Shown: positions 51,901 through 61,700 of the stretch, in pieces | Position numbering within the stretch: the stretch's first letter is position 1 | Layout of the letters: every line of letters begins with the position of its first letter | Assembly (NCBI GenBank): GCA_024529925.1 | Contig: JAFEUB010001384.1 | Location: 1,608,001-1,672,000 of the forward strand | Source: Ophthalmolycus amberensis | Taxonomy: Eukaryota; Chordata; Actinopteri; Perciformes; Zoarcidae | Direction: 5' to 3' | DNA: 64,000 nucleotides | Notes under the pieces: model-generated | What the model was told of the DNA's origin: nothing | Seen by the model: the letters and a program-made list of their open reading frames with translations, nothing else | Databases searched by the model: none | Translations under genes and position numbers: made by a program

Positions 51901-53573
51901 GAACCTGTAGGAGGGTTATTTAAAGCGTAGTTTCATCAAGTGCACTAAAGTGTTGGAGCAATGTCCTGATTAAATTATTGATGTGGCAGACTGCATCAAT
52001 ATGTGAGGCATATACCACGTTGATGTGTGAGACAACACCGTCCTGCTTAGATATGCATCTCAGAAAGTAGGAAGATGTAATCAGGGAGCCATTACTGCAG
52101 TGGCATCATACTTGTAAACCCTGTGCAATAGTGTCGTAGTTATGAAAATGAGTTTGCTTTTTAACCAATTTAATACAGTGCTTGCCATTAAATAGGACTA
52201 ATAGATGCTGTCGAACCTAATATGTTGATCAAATGCCACTGAATCAACAATTTATGTAATCAATGTCTTTTAACCCGACAAATCACCAACATGCAAAGAA
52301 GGGTAACATTTACAGTTTTATACATTACAGATGTTTCTTTAATTCTGTCATCAAGGTGTTAAGACATCATCAACAAATGAATCTGAACCCGTGATATGCC
52401 TTCAAATACCACATTGCTGAGAGTATAACCGTAACGGGGCTAATACCTCGTCTGTTGTGTCCTCAGAGAGGCCGTAAACAGCAGCTGGTCAGCCAATCAG
52501 GGGGACTCGGCCAGCTCTAGCGATGAGACGTCTTCGGCCAATGGCGACAGTCTGTTCTCCATGTTTTCTGGTCCGGATCTTGTAGCGGCGGTTAAACAAA
52601 GGAGGTAAGTCCCCAAACTCATTCCCCCGGCTTAGATTTGTCTCGTCATCTTCATTCAGCCAGCTTTCAACAACGTTCAAACTGCACTGATAATTATCAT
52701 TCAATGTGATTCACTGTATTGTCTTTGGTTGATATTCCACACTCAAACACTGAACTACTGTAAAAAAAAAATAAAAAATAAAAAAACCTGATCTTTTTTT
52801 ACTACGCACTTGTTGACCGTAACATAGAAGTTGATGCGCAGGCTCGAGTGTGTGAGAAATAGTCCTAGCGGTACAGTATGTGAGTGCTAATAAGGTTCAA
52901 CTTCTCTGTTCTTAGAAAACACAGCTGTGGTGAGCCGGAGGTGTGCACCCTGCCCTCACCACCACTCCATCACATGGCTGATGATAACCAGGTAAAGTAT
53001 GACCCCCCCCCCCCCAGCATTGAGAGCGCTGTGCGTGGAGCACCAGTGTTACTATGCAAACTACTCGTGGGAAAAACACGATTATATATTCGCTTCTTTT
53101 TGCTGTCAAGGAAACATCAGAAATAGTTGTACATTCGACAGTGTCATTTTTTGGCCTAACTTAAAAGGGTTGATAAGACCTTGTTGTGACTTTTTGATTC
53201 GTAGTGGACCTTTTCGACTCTGCTGATTGCCGTGTGCTGTGTTCAACAGGACAGCAAGACTAAAACCTGGCCTCCCAAAGCGCCATGGCAGCACTCTACC
53301 CATAACAACACCATGCCCAATCCCAGCTCTTCCTTGTACCAGATGAACATCCCTCCTTCCTCCCAGTGGAGCGACTCCATGCAGATGCTGCAGTCTCCCG
53401 TGTGGTCCACTGCCAGCGACTGCTCCCCCTCCGCTGGCATCTCCTCTGGTTTTCCCTTCACCCAGCAACAGCAACAACAACAGCAGCAGCAACAACAGCA
53501 GCAACACAAACCCATGACCAAGGGCTTTAAATCTTTCCCCCTCAAACATGAGCACTACCTTCACCAGTACTGA
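36937..53573 (+). CDS. garre1: GARRE1 (KIAA0355), granule-associated Rac/RhoG effector, complete, 13 coding exons, about 1090 aa
   Basis: Exons: 36937-37440, 43919-44131, 44852-44992, 45243-45338, 45514-45675, 45909-46067, 48185-48282, 48967-49092, 49365-50434, 51333-51498, 52467-52604, 52916-52991, 53250-53573; 3273 nt, in frame throughout. The human protein is a RAC1/RHOG effector associated with P-bodies and the CCR4-NOT complex. Conserved landmarks are KMDYKRRFLLGGSKQKVQQ (residues 10-28), ADIQQGISKYLDALNVFC (about 73-90), the helical N-terminal region through exons 2-8, MNLPTDQEMQ in exon 9, RNNTWPNRDQS, GSDPEFARYVAG (858-869) and TKTWPPKAPWQ in the last exon. Low complexity: a Gln/Pro segment around residues 680-760 with 9 Gln at 706-714, and 14 Gln at 1055-1068. 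I place the start at 36937 (MYCCSAQ...), with an in-frame ATG at 36967 as the alternative. The first coding exon is probably preceded by 36422-36936 leader after a TTTTTTTCAG acceptor. Family identity is firm; small errors at exon ends are possible. Confidence 0.95.
37441..43918 (+). other. First coding intron of garre1 (6.5 kb)
   Basis: No exon of another gene is seen. Contents are unique AT-rich DNA, C-rich runs (38751-38765 and 39882-39895), an A-rich run near 42250-42267, and a degraded interspersed repeat at 41470-41880. Confidence 0.6.
41470..41880 (+). repeat. Degraded interspersed repeat with two related motif copies
   Basis: TTTGCCATGAAATTGTGTACAG and CATTCATGGTCTCTAGATGA at about 41550-41585 resemble TGTCATTTGGTACAGACATT and TGTGGTCCCCAGAGGATC at about 41660-41700. 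The segment ends with GCTAATGTTAGCATAACACGCTAAAC. This combination is familiar from an abundant repeat of spiny-rayed fish genomes, though I cannot name the family from memory. Confidence 0.5.
47031..47050 (+). repeat. (CA)10 microsatellite abutting a MITE-like element
   Basis: Perfect CA repeat whose end coincides with the start of the inverted-terminal element at 47051, inside a garre1 intron. Confidence 0.9.
47051..47472. mobile_element. MITE-like non-autonomous DNA transposon (about 422 bp) in a garre1 intron
   Basis: The ends are inverted: AGCCCCTTTCACA at 47051 and its reverse complement TGTGAAAGGGGCT ending at 47472. A further internal GTGTGAAAGGGACAGCCGGCAGC near 47199 resembles the right end, and GCCGGCAGCG occurs twice. 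There is no transposase ORF. CCCCTTTCACAC ends are typical of hAT- or Harbinger-like MITEs in fish, but target-site duplication is unclear because the left flank is a CA repeat, so superfamily is open. Confidence 0.6.
50731..50780 (+). repeat. Tandem repeat of a 20 bp unit, 2.5 copies
   Basis: GGATACATAATGATAGATAA occurs at 50731-50750 and 50751-50770, followed by half a copy, inside the garre1 intron after the large Gln/Pro-rich exon. The copies are perfect, so the expansion is recent. Confidence 0.9.
51620..51760 (+). pseudogene. Possible decayed transposase-domain fragment in a garre1 intron
   Basis: In one + frame the sequence reads EIRELLSVKAGTEIV, then a stop, then SLVVDDQN. This resembles the Myb/SANT-like DNA-binding start of fish Harbinger- or hAT-type accessory proteins, preceded in another frame by LTGPPTR. 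Frame shifts and stops show it is dead. The assignment rests on a short resemblance and is weak. Confidence 0.25.
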
Positions 53574-55285
53574 TCTCAGTCTAATGTCTAACGAGTCCGC
53601 GGTGAAGTGCCACCGAGGGCCTGTAGCTCTGTTAGATCAGCCACTGAGTGGGCCAAGCTGCAGCCATTACAGTCCACGCCCACTGAATTGGAAGATTTCA
53701 AAGCCTTAAAAGGCAAAGTTAAGTATACACACTGGCTCAACATTTTTGTATCTATATTTTTCCATGTCAAACATCCCCATTTTAAAAGGAGACGTATTTT
53801 GAAGTTTTTTCGAACTGCCATGTTTTAACTACAACTACAAGTGCATGTGTCATGCCGGCAGCAGTTCGTCTAGTGGTCGTCTCTCGGTCTGTCGAGCTGA
53901 CATCTCCTCAGACAAGAGCTGGAGACGTGCACGGCCGTCACCCACTCGCTTCTGCAGCTGAACGTGTGCGTAAGTGAGCAGATTACAAGGGTGCAGGGGC
54001 TTGAAATGCTCTCATTTTGCCCATAATAAATATACTGTGTCGACATAGCTGTGACTGCCAAATCTCACCCAAGATGACTCAGAATACAGCTACCATCTAC
54101 TGTTTCATAGCTTGTAAAATACTGAAGTTGAAATATAAATATTTAGTTCTTTTTATTAAGAGGCTTTGAGCAGGCTCAGCATAAATATAGTAAGTCACTG
54201 CAGAGGTGTAATTTGAGAGAAATACACTACTTTTTCAACAACTGACCAGAGTTAAGAATTATAGCAGTAACTATGTGCCATGTTGGTATCGATATCACTT
54301 GCAGAATATTCCCAACCGGAGCATTGTTCAGAAGATGAATGGTGCTGAGGAGATGAGGGGTGGTCTGAGATTATCGATAAACGGTGACGTTTCACACCCT
54401 GTTGAATGAAAGCTTTCGGGAACATCTTCACATCCAGAAGCGCAATCATTTCCTCCTCTCTGATTGGCAGTTGTTTTGCTCCAGATTGACACTAACTCCC
54501 GTAAACCTAACTTTTTCTTCTGCTTAATAATACAATATTTTTCTTGTACATTTATTGACAGTATTAATCTTATTTTTGTATTTTCTTACATGTTATACCA
54601 TTACTGTATGTTAGTATTCCAGTAGACATATTACATAACACATTATTTTCCACCTCCCAATATGTGAAAAAGCACATTTCTTTTCCTACAGAGTTGAACT
54701 ACACCATCTAAAGGTTACCAAATATGCCATGCTAAACACTACAACATTGTGTGATGAGGGTGTTTTCGAGCCCTTGTTTCTTCGGTTTCTATGGCAATGG
54801 GCTGTATTTAAAAGCCCAGAATGTTATCTTTTTGTGATGTTTGCGGATGCCAATGTTGCCTGTATTTATGAAATGACACCATGTTTTCAGAAAACTAACA
54901 TACTTAACATGTTTACAGAGAATTGTTTGCTGTATATACATATAAATATATATCTTTTTATAGTTAATGTGCTTTGCACAATCAAGATATAGGGTTTGTT
55001 GCTTTTTGTCTGTGTTCTCCCTCTAACTGTTGCAGCCTTTTTTTAAAGACGTCATTACAGACCTTGGACTGTAACTGTTAGCTTCTCGGCTGTGTCAAAT
55101 GGTTTACTAGTGGCTTCTACAAAATAAAATAAAAAATAATAAAAACATGTTGCCCTGATAGAAGATATGAAGGGGGACTGCTTGGCTTATGTTGCTTATT
55201 GTTCTCTTGAGCTGGCAACTGACTCTTTCCAAGTGTACCAGCAATGCAAAAAATGAATAAAAATGACTAGCAATTCAAAAGGCTG
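53574..55285 (+). other. garre1: garre1 3' UTR
   Basis: Non-coding AT-rich sequence follows the TGA at 53571-53573. Two candidate poly(A) signals occur: overlapping AATAAA at 55123-55133 and AATAAA at 55256-55261, the latter followed by GGCTGTTTTTGTATTTATTT, a good downstream element. No other gene is seen in this stretch. Confidence 0.6.
55256..55261 (+). terminator. Polyadenylation signal AATAAA, probable end of garre1
   Basis: Last canonical signal before the Tc1-like element, with a T/GT-rich tract 20-45 bases downstream. Alternative signals lie at 55123-55133. Confidence 0.5.
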
Positions 55286-55339
55286 TTTTTGTATTTATTT
55301 ATTTTTTGGCTGAAAACAAATTCACTTCTCTTTGAATTA

Positions 55340-55679
55340 TACACTCAACTGCCACTTTATTAGGTACACCTCGCTAGTCCCGGGTTGGACCCCCTTTTTC
55401 CTTCAGAACTGCCTTAATTCTTCGTAGCATATATTCGACAAGGTGTTGGAAACATTCCTCACAGATTTTGCTCCATATTGACATGACAGCATCACGCAGT
55501 TGCTGCAGATTTGTCGGCTGCACATCCATGATGCGAATCTCCTGTTCCACCACATCCCAAAGGTGCTCTATTGGATTGAGATGTGGTGACTGTGGAGGCC
55601 ATTGGAGTACAGTGAACTGAGCAATTTGTGTTAACAAGCAATTGAACAGGTGTGGCTAATAAAGTGGCCGGTGAGTGTA
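55340..55679 (-). mobile_element. Short Tc1/mariner-like element with both ends, TA-flanked (340 bp)
   Basis: The left end TACACTCA...GCCACTTTATTAG and the right end CTAATAAAGTGGC...TGAGTGTA are inverted copies. TA dinucleotides flank both ends (55338-55339 and 55680-55681), the expected Tc1/mariner target duplication. Most of the transposase gene is deleted; only the 3' coding part remains on the - strand. It lies just beyond the garre1 poly(A) site, between two convergent genes. Confidence 0.85.
55374..55637 (-). pseudogene. Tc1-like transposase, C-terminal remnant
   Basis: The open frame contains WPPQSPHLNPIEHLWDVVEQ, the conserved block around the third catalytic acidic residue of Tc1-family DDE transposases (SPDLNPIENLW in the classic form), then a C-terminal tail FQHLVEYMLRRIKAVLKEKG. 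The helix-turn-helix DNA-binding domains and the first two catalytic Asp residues are missing, so it cannot be active. Its ATG is probably not a real start. Confidence 0.85.
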
Positions 55680-56115
55680 TATTCAAACTGCTGGTGAACT
55701 TTTCATATGTTTGAGCATCATGTGCACAGACACAATGTGGTCTCTGAACTTATTTCACAAACTGACACCAAGAACAACTTTGAAAAATAGAACATTTTTA
55801 ATGTACAATTCATACTAACTTATATTTAGAATTTACAGAAATTTTCAACAAAGATATTCAGTGACATTGAATTCGAACACCAGTAATCCTGGTACGGGTA
55901 ACATTGAAAAACAATGGTTATGATAAATACATTTTGTGTGATGTAAAATCCTCCGTCACAGAGTTCACACCCCCATCCAAACCATCATGTGGCACGGGGC
56001 CCATTCACAGTTGGTGTTGAAGCAGAGCTTTCATTAGATGTAGGCTGGAAACAGAAACATAGAAATAAACAAATCAATCAACGGAACAATACCAATTCTG
56101 TTATTACTGCAGGAC

Positions 56116-56864
56116 TCATTCGTGAATTGTGCAGTCTGTCCTCACATGTGTGGAGGGAGACATGTTGCTGGCATCAGCTATGTTTGCCAAATAGACGATG
56201 TTGCGGTGCAGAATATGTTGATATCTGTTGGGGAGAAAAAAGAAAAACAGCAGCTGAAAGCAATTAGAAAAGAGACGCGTATCCGCATAGATAACGTTAC
56301 ACATACAACTCACGACAGTGTGCAGACCACTGGATGTGCATTACATAAGAATGCATTAGCAGTTAGCTGCTTCGGTAACAGACACTGAGGGTTGTTTTGA
56401 CTTACTGCACACACTCCATTGCTCGTCCTTTCTGCTGGTATTCAGCGATGCATCGAATTATCTGGTCGTTTTCATCCAGCAACTGGGACAGACAAAAAAA
56501 TTGACTAATATGCATTAGCTAATGTGCTGATTTTAACAAGTGTTAGCTACCTTTGGAAACAATAAAGTCACTGAGTGCAACACCAAATATTTCCACCAAG
56601 AACAGCCCTAAATGGATGCTGGTGTTCAGCATGCACGAGGCCAAACTGAGTAAACAAAGATAGAATGATGGATAAACAAGTGAAGTAACCAACACTAGCT
56701 AGCGGCTAACTACCCAAGCTCCCATCATAGTGTACGGGAGAATAGGCTAATAGCTAGTTAACCGCTTCGTTAAATGTTATTTACTGGTGTCTTACCCTCT
56801 GTATTGTTTCTTGGTTAATTCTCGCCCTTCCTCGCAGTTTCTTTGGCACAAAGACAATCGACAT
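56116..56864 (-). CDS. ss18l2: SS18-like protein 2, complete, three exons, 84 aa
   Basis: Exons 56796-56864, 56406-56482 and 56116-56224 (on the - strand, 5' to 3') join in frame to 255 nt. The protein starts MSIVFVPKKLRGRARINQET, continues LLDENDQIIRCIAEYQQKG and AMECVQYQHILHRNIVYLA, then NIADASNMS. This is the SNH (SSXT N-terminal homology) domain of SS18 (SYT) proteins, which in SS18 contacts the BRM/BRG1 complex. SS18L2 is a small stand-alone SNH protein (77 aa in human, as I recall) with poorly known function. Here the C terminus runs a few residues longer and ends THVRTDCTIHE before TGA. All introns are GT-AG. It is convergent with garre1 and divergent from the phosphorylase kinase gene. 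Confidence 0.95.
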
Positions 56865-57110
56865 ATTTGTGAAGACAAAGTTGGTTTTGCCGCTTGTTTA
56901 TGTTTGCGACAGAGCGATGCTTCTTCTTCTTTGTTTCTACCTTTCTTCTTTCGTCGAGTTTTTCTTCTTCTTCATTCTCTTCCTTGATCGACGCACGTAC
57001 CATTGTTGTTGTACTACCGCCATCGTCTGGAGAGTTGCAGTCGAGCAATGTGACAAAATATATCCGTTACCATTTTCTAGCTCAGCTGATTTATATTTTG
57101 AATATTTAGC
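56865..57110 (-). promoter_or_regulatory. Probable 5' UTR and promoter side of ss18l2
   Basis: This lies directly upstream of the ss18l2 start codon on the - strand. It is purine-rich on that strand (long AAGAAGAAAG and GAAGAAGAAG stretches). No TATA box is clear. The assignment is by position only. Confidence 0.35.
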
Positions 57111-57549
57111 TCACATTTATCGCGTATCGTGAAGATACGAGATACATTTGGGAAAAAGATGCATTTGTGCAGAGTGAAATACTTTTCCATGTCCTCACTC
57201 ATCGACAGAGCTTCTATGACCAGTTAGTCAAGGGTTTGAAGTACTACGAGGGAAGTTTCAACTTAAATGTAACTGTAATGACGGTGTACAACAGATAGTG
57301 AATTTGCTTGTGTGTGATTTTATAGACGACTGGAAGACTGTTCAGTCGTATTTGATTTTGTGAGCATAACAGCAGGTTTGTAAGCTCTGCAGAAGTAAAA
57401 CTCACACCTTTAGCCCACTATGTATACCTTACCTTGATTCATTCTTCTTTTTCAGTCAATCCCCTGGTATTCCTCAAAAAGCATTGGTTTTCAATATAGT
57501 TACTAAGTTAAAATAGTTTTTTTTTCTACCCAATGACTTTTTAATATAT

Positions 57550-57805
57550 ATTTTTTGACATAGTATACTATGACATTTTTAATGACTTTTTTCAAAGTGC
57601 TATACTACATTGTTTCTATGACTTTTTCAAGCATACCATAGTATGACATTTTATGACTCTTTTCAACATACTATACGATGACGATTTAATTGTTTTGGGA
57701 AATAGTATACTATTACTTTTTTATGATTTTTTGCCAGAGGGAATACTATGACCTTTTCCGTCATACTATACTATGACTTTATGACAACTATACTATATAC
57801 TATGA
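57550..57805. repeat. Degenerate AT-rich tandem/palindromic repeat built on ATACTATGAC-type motifs
   Basis: Variants of CATACTATACTATGACTTT recur roughly every 50-60 bases, including ATAGTATACTATGACATTTTT, CATAGTATGACATTTTATGAC, CATACTATACGATGAC and CATACTATACTATGACTTTATG. Many are near-palindromic (AGTATACT). Similar arrays are common in fish genomes; I take this as a short decayed array. Confidence 0.7.
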
Positions 57806-58470
57806 TTGGATGTTATATGTTTTTCAAATCGCCAGGTGTCACTGTGCTTACTGACCTTAAAGGCCTGCAGCTTCAAATCTTATTTTCAACACAAACAGAT
57901 TTACGGCAGCTGACCTGTCGTAACAACAATGGGTGTTCCCAGGAAATGTGGCTCCGCCCGCTCAGCTTGGCAGTTTCTTGACGGGTGCCGAACGAGTGCC
58001 ACAGACTTGCCACTGTGGAGCCAGTGCCACACATATATCACCCAACGACAACGTTATATCAAATAGGTTGAATTAGCTCCACCACAGCAAGCTACTACAT
58101 CGAAAAACATACTTGGTAGTTCTTTTTTTTTTACTTTAAGTACATTTTAAATAGAGTCCACGAAAAGACATTGTTTCCTGTAGCACTTCATTTGTATGAA
58201 ATTTGGTATACAAATAAGCCTTTTGGGAAAGTTCCTGTGCCTGTTTCCATCTGCGCTGTGCCCTGAACCATTGGAAAATAAAGAAATAGGGGGTCATGTG
58301 GCGCCCCCTGTCGGCAGACACTCAAACAATAAGAACATCATGTAATGTTTTTTTTCCAGAGCGGATGTACAGTTTAGTTGCTCTCATAAGTCCTCTGCAC
58401 GTGCGCTGTTCCTGTGAAACCTCACGTGTCACCTGAAAGGCCTGACTCTACACGCCCAGCGTCTTGAGCG
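57806..58470. other. Intergenic sequence upstream of phka2, no gene seen
   Basis: No conserved exon on either strand. The 61-codon - strand ORF at 58136-58321 has no domain I recognise. The right part becomes richer in CpG towards the phka2 leader. Confidence 0.5.
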
Positions 58471-58476
58471 GAGCGC

Positions 58477-58477
<1 letters not shown>

Positions 58478-58516
<39 letters not shown>
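58478..58516 (+). repeat. (GT)n microsatellite at the phka2 promoter/leader
   Basis: Perfect GT run of 39 bases, about 150 bases before the donor of the non-coding first exon of phka2. It lies either in the core promoter or inside the 5' UTR. Confidence 0.95.
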
Positions 58517-58518
<2 letters not shown>

Positions 58519-58519
58519 A

Positions 58520-58668
58520 ACACAGGCTTGTCATGTTCGTGTTGTCGAAAACAGCTGAACGCTACTAGCTCCGACTAGCGAGCTGTAGCCGAGCAGCAGC
58601 CTCTGCAGAGCGGCGAAGCTGTCACATCAAACCGCAGGACTGGAAGGATGGATCTCTAACCCTGCGTG
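58520..58668 (+). other. phka2: Non-coding first exon of phka2 (probable; 5' end not defined)
   Basis: A CpG-rich segment ends with the strong donor GCGTG then GTAAGTG at 58669. The next acceptor (TGTGCGCAG) ends at 58789, five bases before the start codon. Inside is a four-codon upstream ORF, ATG-GAT-CTC-TAA at 58648-58659. The 5' limit is a guess. Confidence 0.5.
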
Positions 58669-58794
58669 GTAAGTGTCCTCAGTGATTGAGCTACATGTAG
58701 TCGCCGTATTGGCCATACGGTCATATTTACTGACGAGCCTTCGGTGCTAGCTCCTTGTTCAGACATAACTTGTTGTGTTGTGTGCGCAGTGAGG

Positions 58795-61700
58795 ATGAGG
58801 AGCCGCAGTAACTCCGGAGTGAGGCTGGACGGCTACGCCAGGCTGGTCCAAGAGACGATCCTGTGCCACCAGGTGAGTCCGGACATACACGGCAGCATAA
58901 GGCGAGAAACAGCAGTACCACAGGGTAGACAAGTACAAGTCCTGCATTTACTCCCATGAATCTACATATGTTTGCATCAAAATATTCAAAAGTACATGTT
59001 ATGTAACATGGCCCATTTCAGAATAATTGATCTGTTATATCATTGGTAAAGAAAGATCACAATGCGCTATACACTAAAGCTGTCAAATATATGTTGTGGA
59101 GTAAAAAGTGCAATGTTTGCCTCCAAAATAGTGGAGTTGAAGTATAAAGCAGCATAAAATCAAATGAGCAAGTATCTCAAAATTGCACTGGAGCCAAATT
59201 TGCACTTACTTACTCTCCACCACTGTATTTTATTTAATGGGAACTGTTGAGTTCTGTTAGATGTTATTTAGCGTCGTCATCAAGCCCTCTGTTATCTCCT
59301 GCAGAAATATGTCAGGCATGCAGTTGTTCTGCAGCCTGTAGGTTAAGGTTCAACCAGATCGAGCCGCACAGAAATAAACAAGACGTGAGCAAAGTTCAGC
59401 CTCTGGAGTATAGGCTGAGGACCGGAGCACTATGCACCTTTATCTGCACTTCAACAGCTGTCTAAGTTTAAACGTGTGACCCAGAGGGTTCACAGCTGAT
59501 GGAAAACAGTGCCAACTTTCCTTACACAGCATGAATATGCCACGGTGTAGGTTTGGTTTGAGGGGGGGTAAGGAAGGGGGGGGGGGGCACACTAGGAAGT
59601 CTCAGGTTCTTCAACCAAAAACCTGAAACTTTAGAAATTGCACAAACCCAACTTAAAGTCACATTTACTGTCATTGACAGAGAACTGATACTTTATTTGT
59701 TTTATTGATGTCTCCTGCCTTATATTTTCATTAATGTTCAATGCTAGTGTTTCTAGGACAATATAACAAAAAACAACTGTCAACAGTAAATTGTATCACA
59801 GATTAAATGATTTACAGTTGAAACTAGTAATTGTCTGATAAATTAACATAAACATGACTTTTAAAAATCTTCTTCATGTCCACCCTGTCCTTACTGTGTG
59901 TGTGTGTCTGTGTGTTTGTGTTTCAGAACCCAGTGACAGGACTTCTCCCTGCCAGTGCCCAGAAGAAGGATGCCTGGGTGAGGGATAATGTGTACAGCGT
60001 CCTGGCCGTGTGGGGGCTGGGCATGGCGTACCGCAAGAATGCAGACCGCGATGAAGACAAGGCCAAGGCCTACGAGCTGGAGCAGGTGTGTTTTGGACAG
60101 AGAGAGGGTTAATGTTCACACCGGGGTCTGTTTGTCCGACCTGTTATGGTGGATTGATGTTCCACAGTAGCAAGCTTGTGGTGTGTGTCGCATCACATCT
60201 AATTAGTTTACACAAATGTAGAATACATCCTATTCATCTAAAACAAGATGTCTTATTCTCAAATTGATGTTTCAAACTCTGAACTGGGGGAATATACAGT
60301 AGGCTAATTGTTACAGATCTAACATGGTAAAGTAATTAAGTCAGTGCTAAAAGAACTTTATTAATCAGCCATCATTCTTAATTGAAAGAGTTGGAAATTA
60401 AAGTAATTGAGCAATAAAAAAATCCTGGTTACAACTTCACAAATTAGAACATTTTCTTTTTATTCATATATAGTATTTTACAAATGACGTCATTTAGAAT
60501 TTTGGCTGTTAGTCGGAGAAAGTACGCAAATTATAAATATCACTTTTAGCTCTTTTGACATGTTTTTATAGATTTAATGATTACCAATAAATCAAGACAT
60601 TTAATACAATGTTTGATTACTCCGTAATAACAAAGATTTATTGCAGTACTTATTTTAATCATCACTTATTGACGGACGCACTAAGGTGTCTTTGAGCGGT
60701 GATGCATTAATCTACTGACGTTGACGTTGAAGTGCATTTGAGCGGGGATGTGACCGCTTAGCTTAGCACAAAAAGTGAACGAACTTTGAGCCGAACTGAA
60801 CGGAGTGATTAGAATCAGCAAAGGGATTTGTGACGTTTCGTCTCTTTTCGACTAAAAAAAACAGAAAATAGTTTGGATTGTGGCGAGGGTTTTGTTGTAT
60901 TTTCGTAGCTTACGGATGTTGTTGTTTGTCGGCAGAGTGTGGTGAAACTGATGCAGGGACTTCTTCAGTGCATGATGAGACAGGTAAGTAAGACATCATA
61001 TCCTTGTGGTGGAAAATCCGAGAAGGGTAAATGTGTGTCCAGGTTCTTAGAAACCACAACATGTTATCTGGGGCACTGTGGTATTTATACAGACTGTTTT
61101 ATGTAAACAGCCTCTCCGGCTCTCTGACCACAGTCGGCTGCTATCTGCACAGGCACGACGTCGGCAGTTAGTCAGACAGATAAACAAACTCATTATTAAC
61201 AATGTGCAGAAGTAATCGCTCCAGTCACACTGTGTATTGTTTGTTGCTCTCATCTTGCATTCTTGGAATTAAGACCAAGACGCCAAATTCACAGCAGAGT
61301 GTTAAAATGCTGCAGTGCTCCGGGAGCCATAAAGCAAAGAGGCTTCCTCCTCTGCTGCAGCGAAATCATCATCAGCAGGTCTAAATATATGAATGACTGG
61401 GAAACAGCAGACAGTGATCGGAAGCCTTTATAATGTTCTATGAACAGGGCTGTGACAAGGTGATTCCTTTTCATGTCAGCGCTCTGTCCTGCATGATCAA
61501 TAACAGGATATGGAGCATAAGTGGGATTCTACTGTGCATGTAACACGCTCTTTGGGATTTATCTAACTGTTAATTATTTATTAATTCAAGTTTTCATTTT
61601 TTAAGTAAAGTTTATGCAGAAATCTGTATGTTGTGGACCGTTTTGTTTTATCTCGTCCTCCATCTCTCTCTTCTAATACAACCGTTTAGGAGTCTTGACT

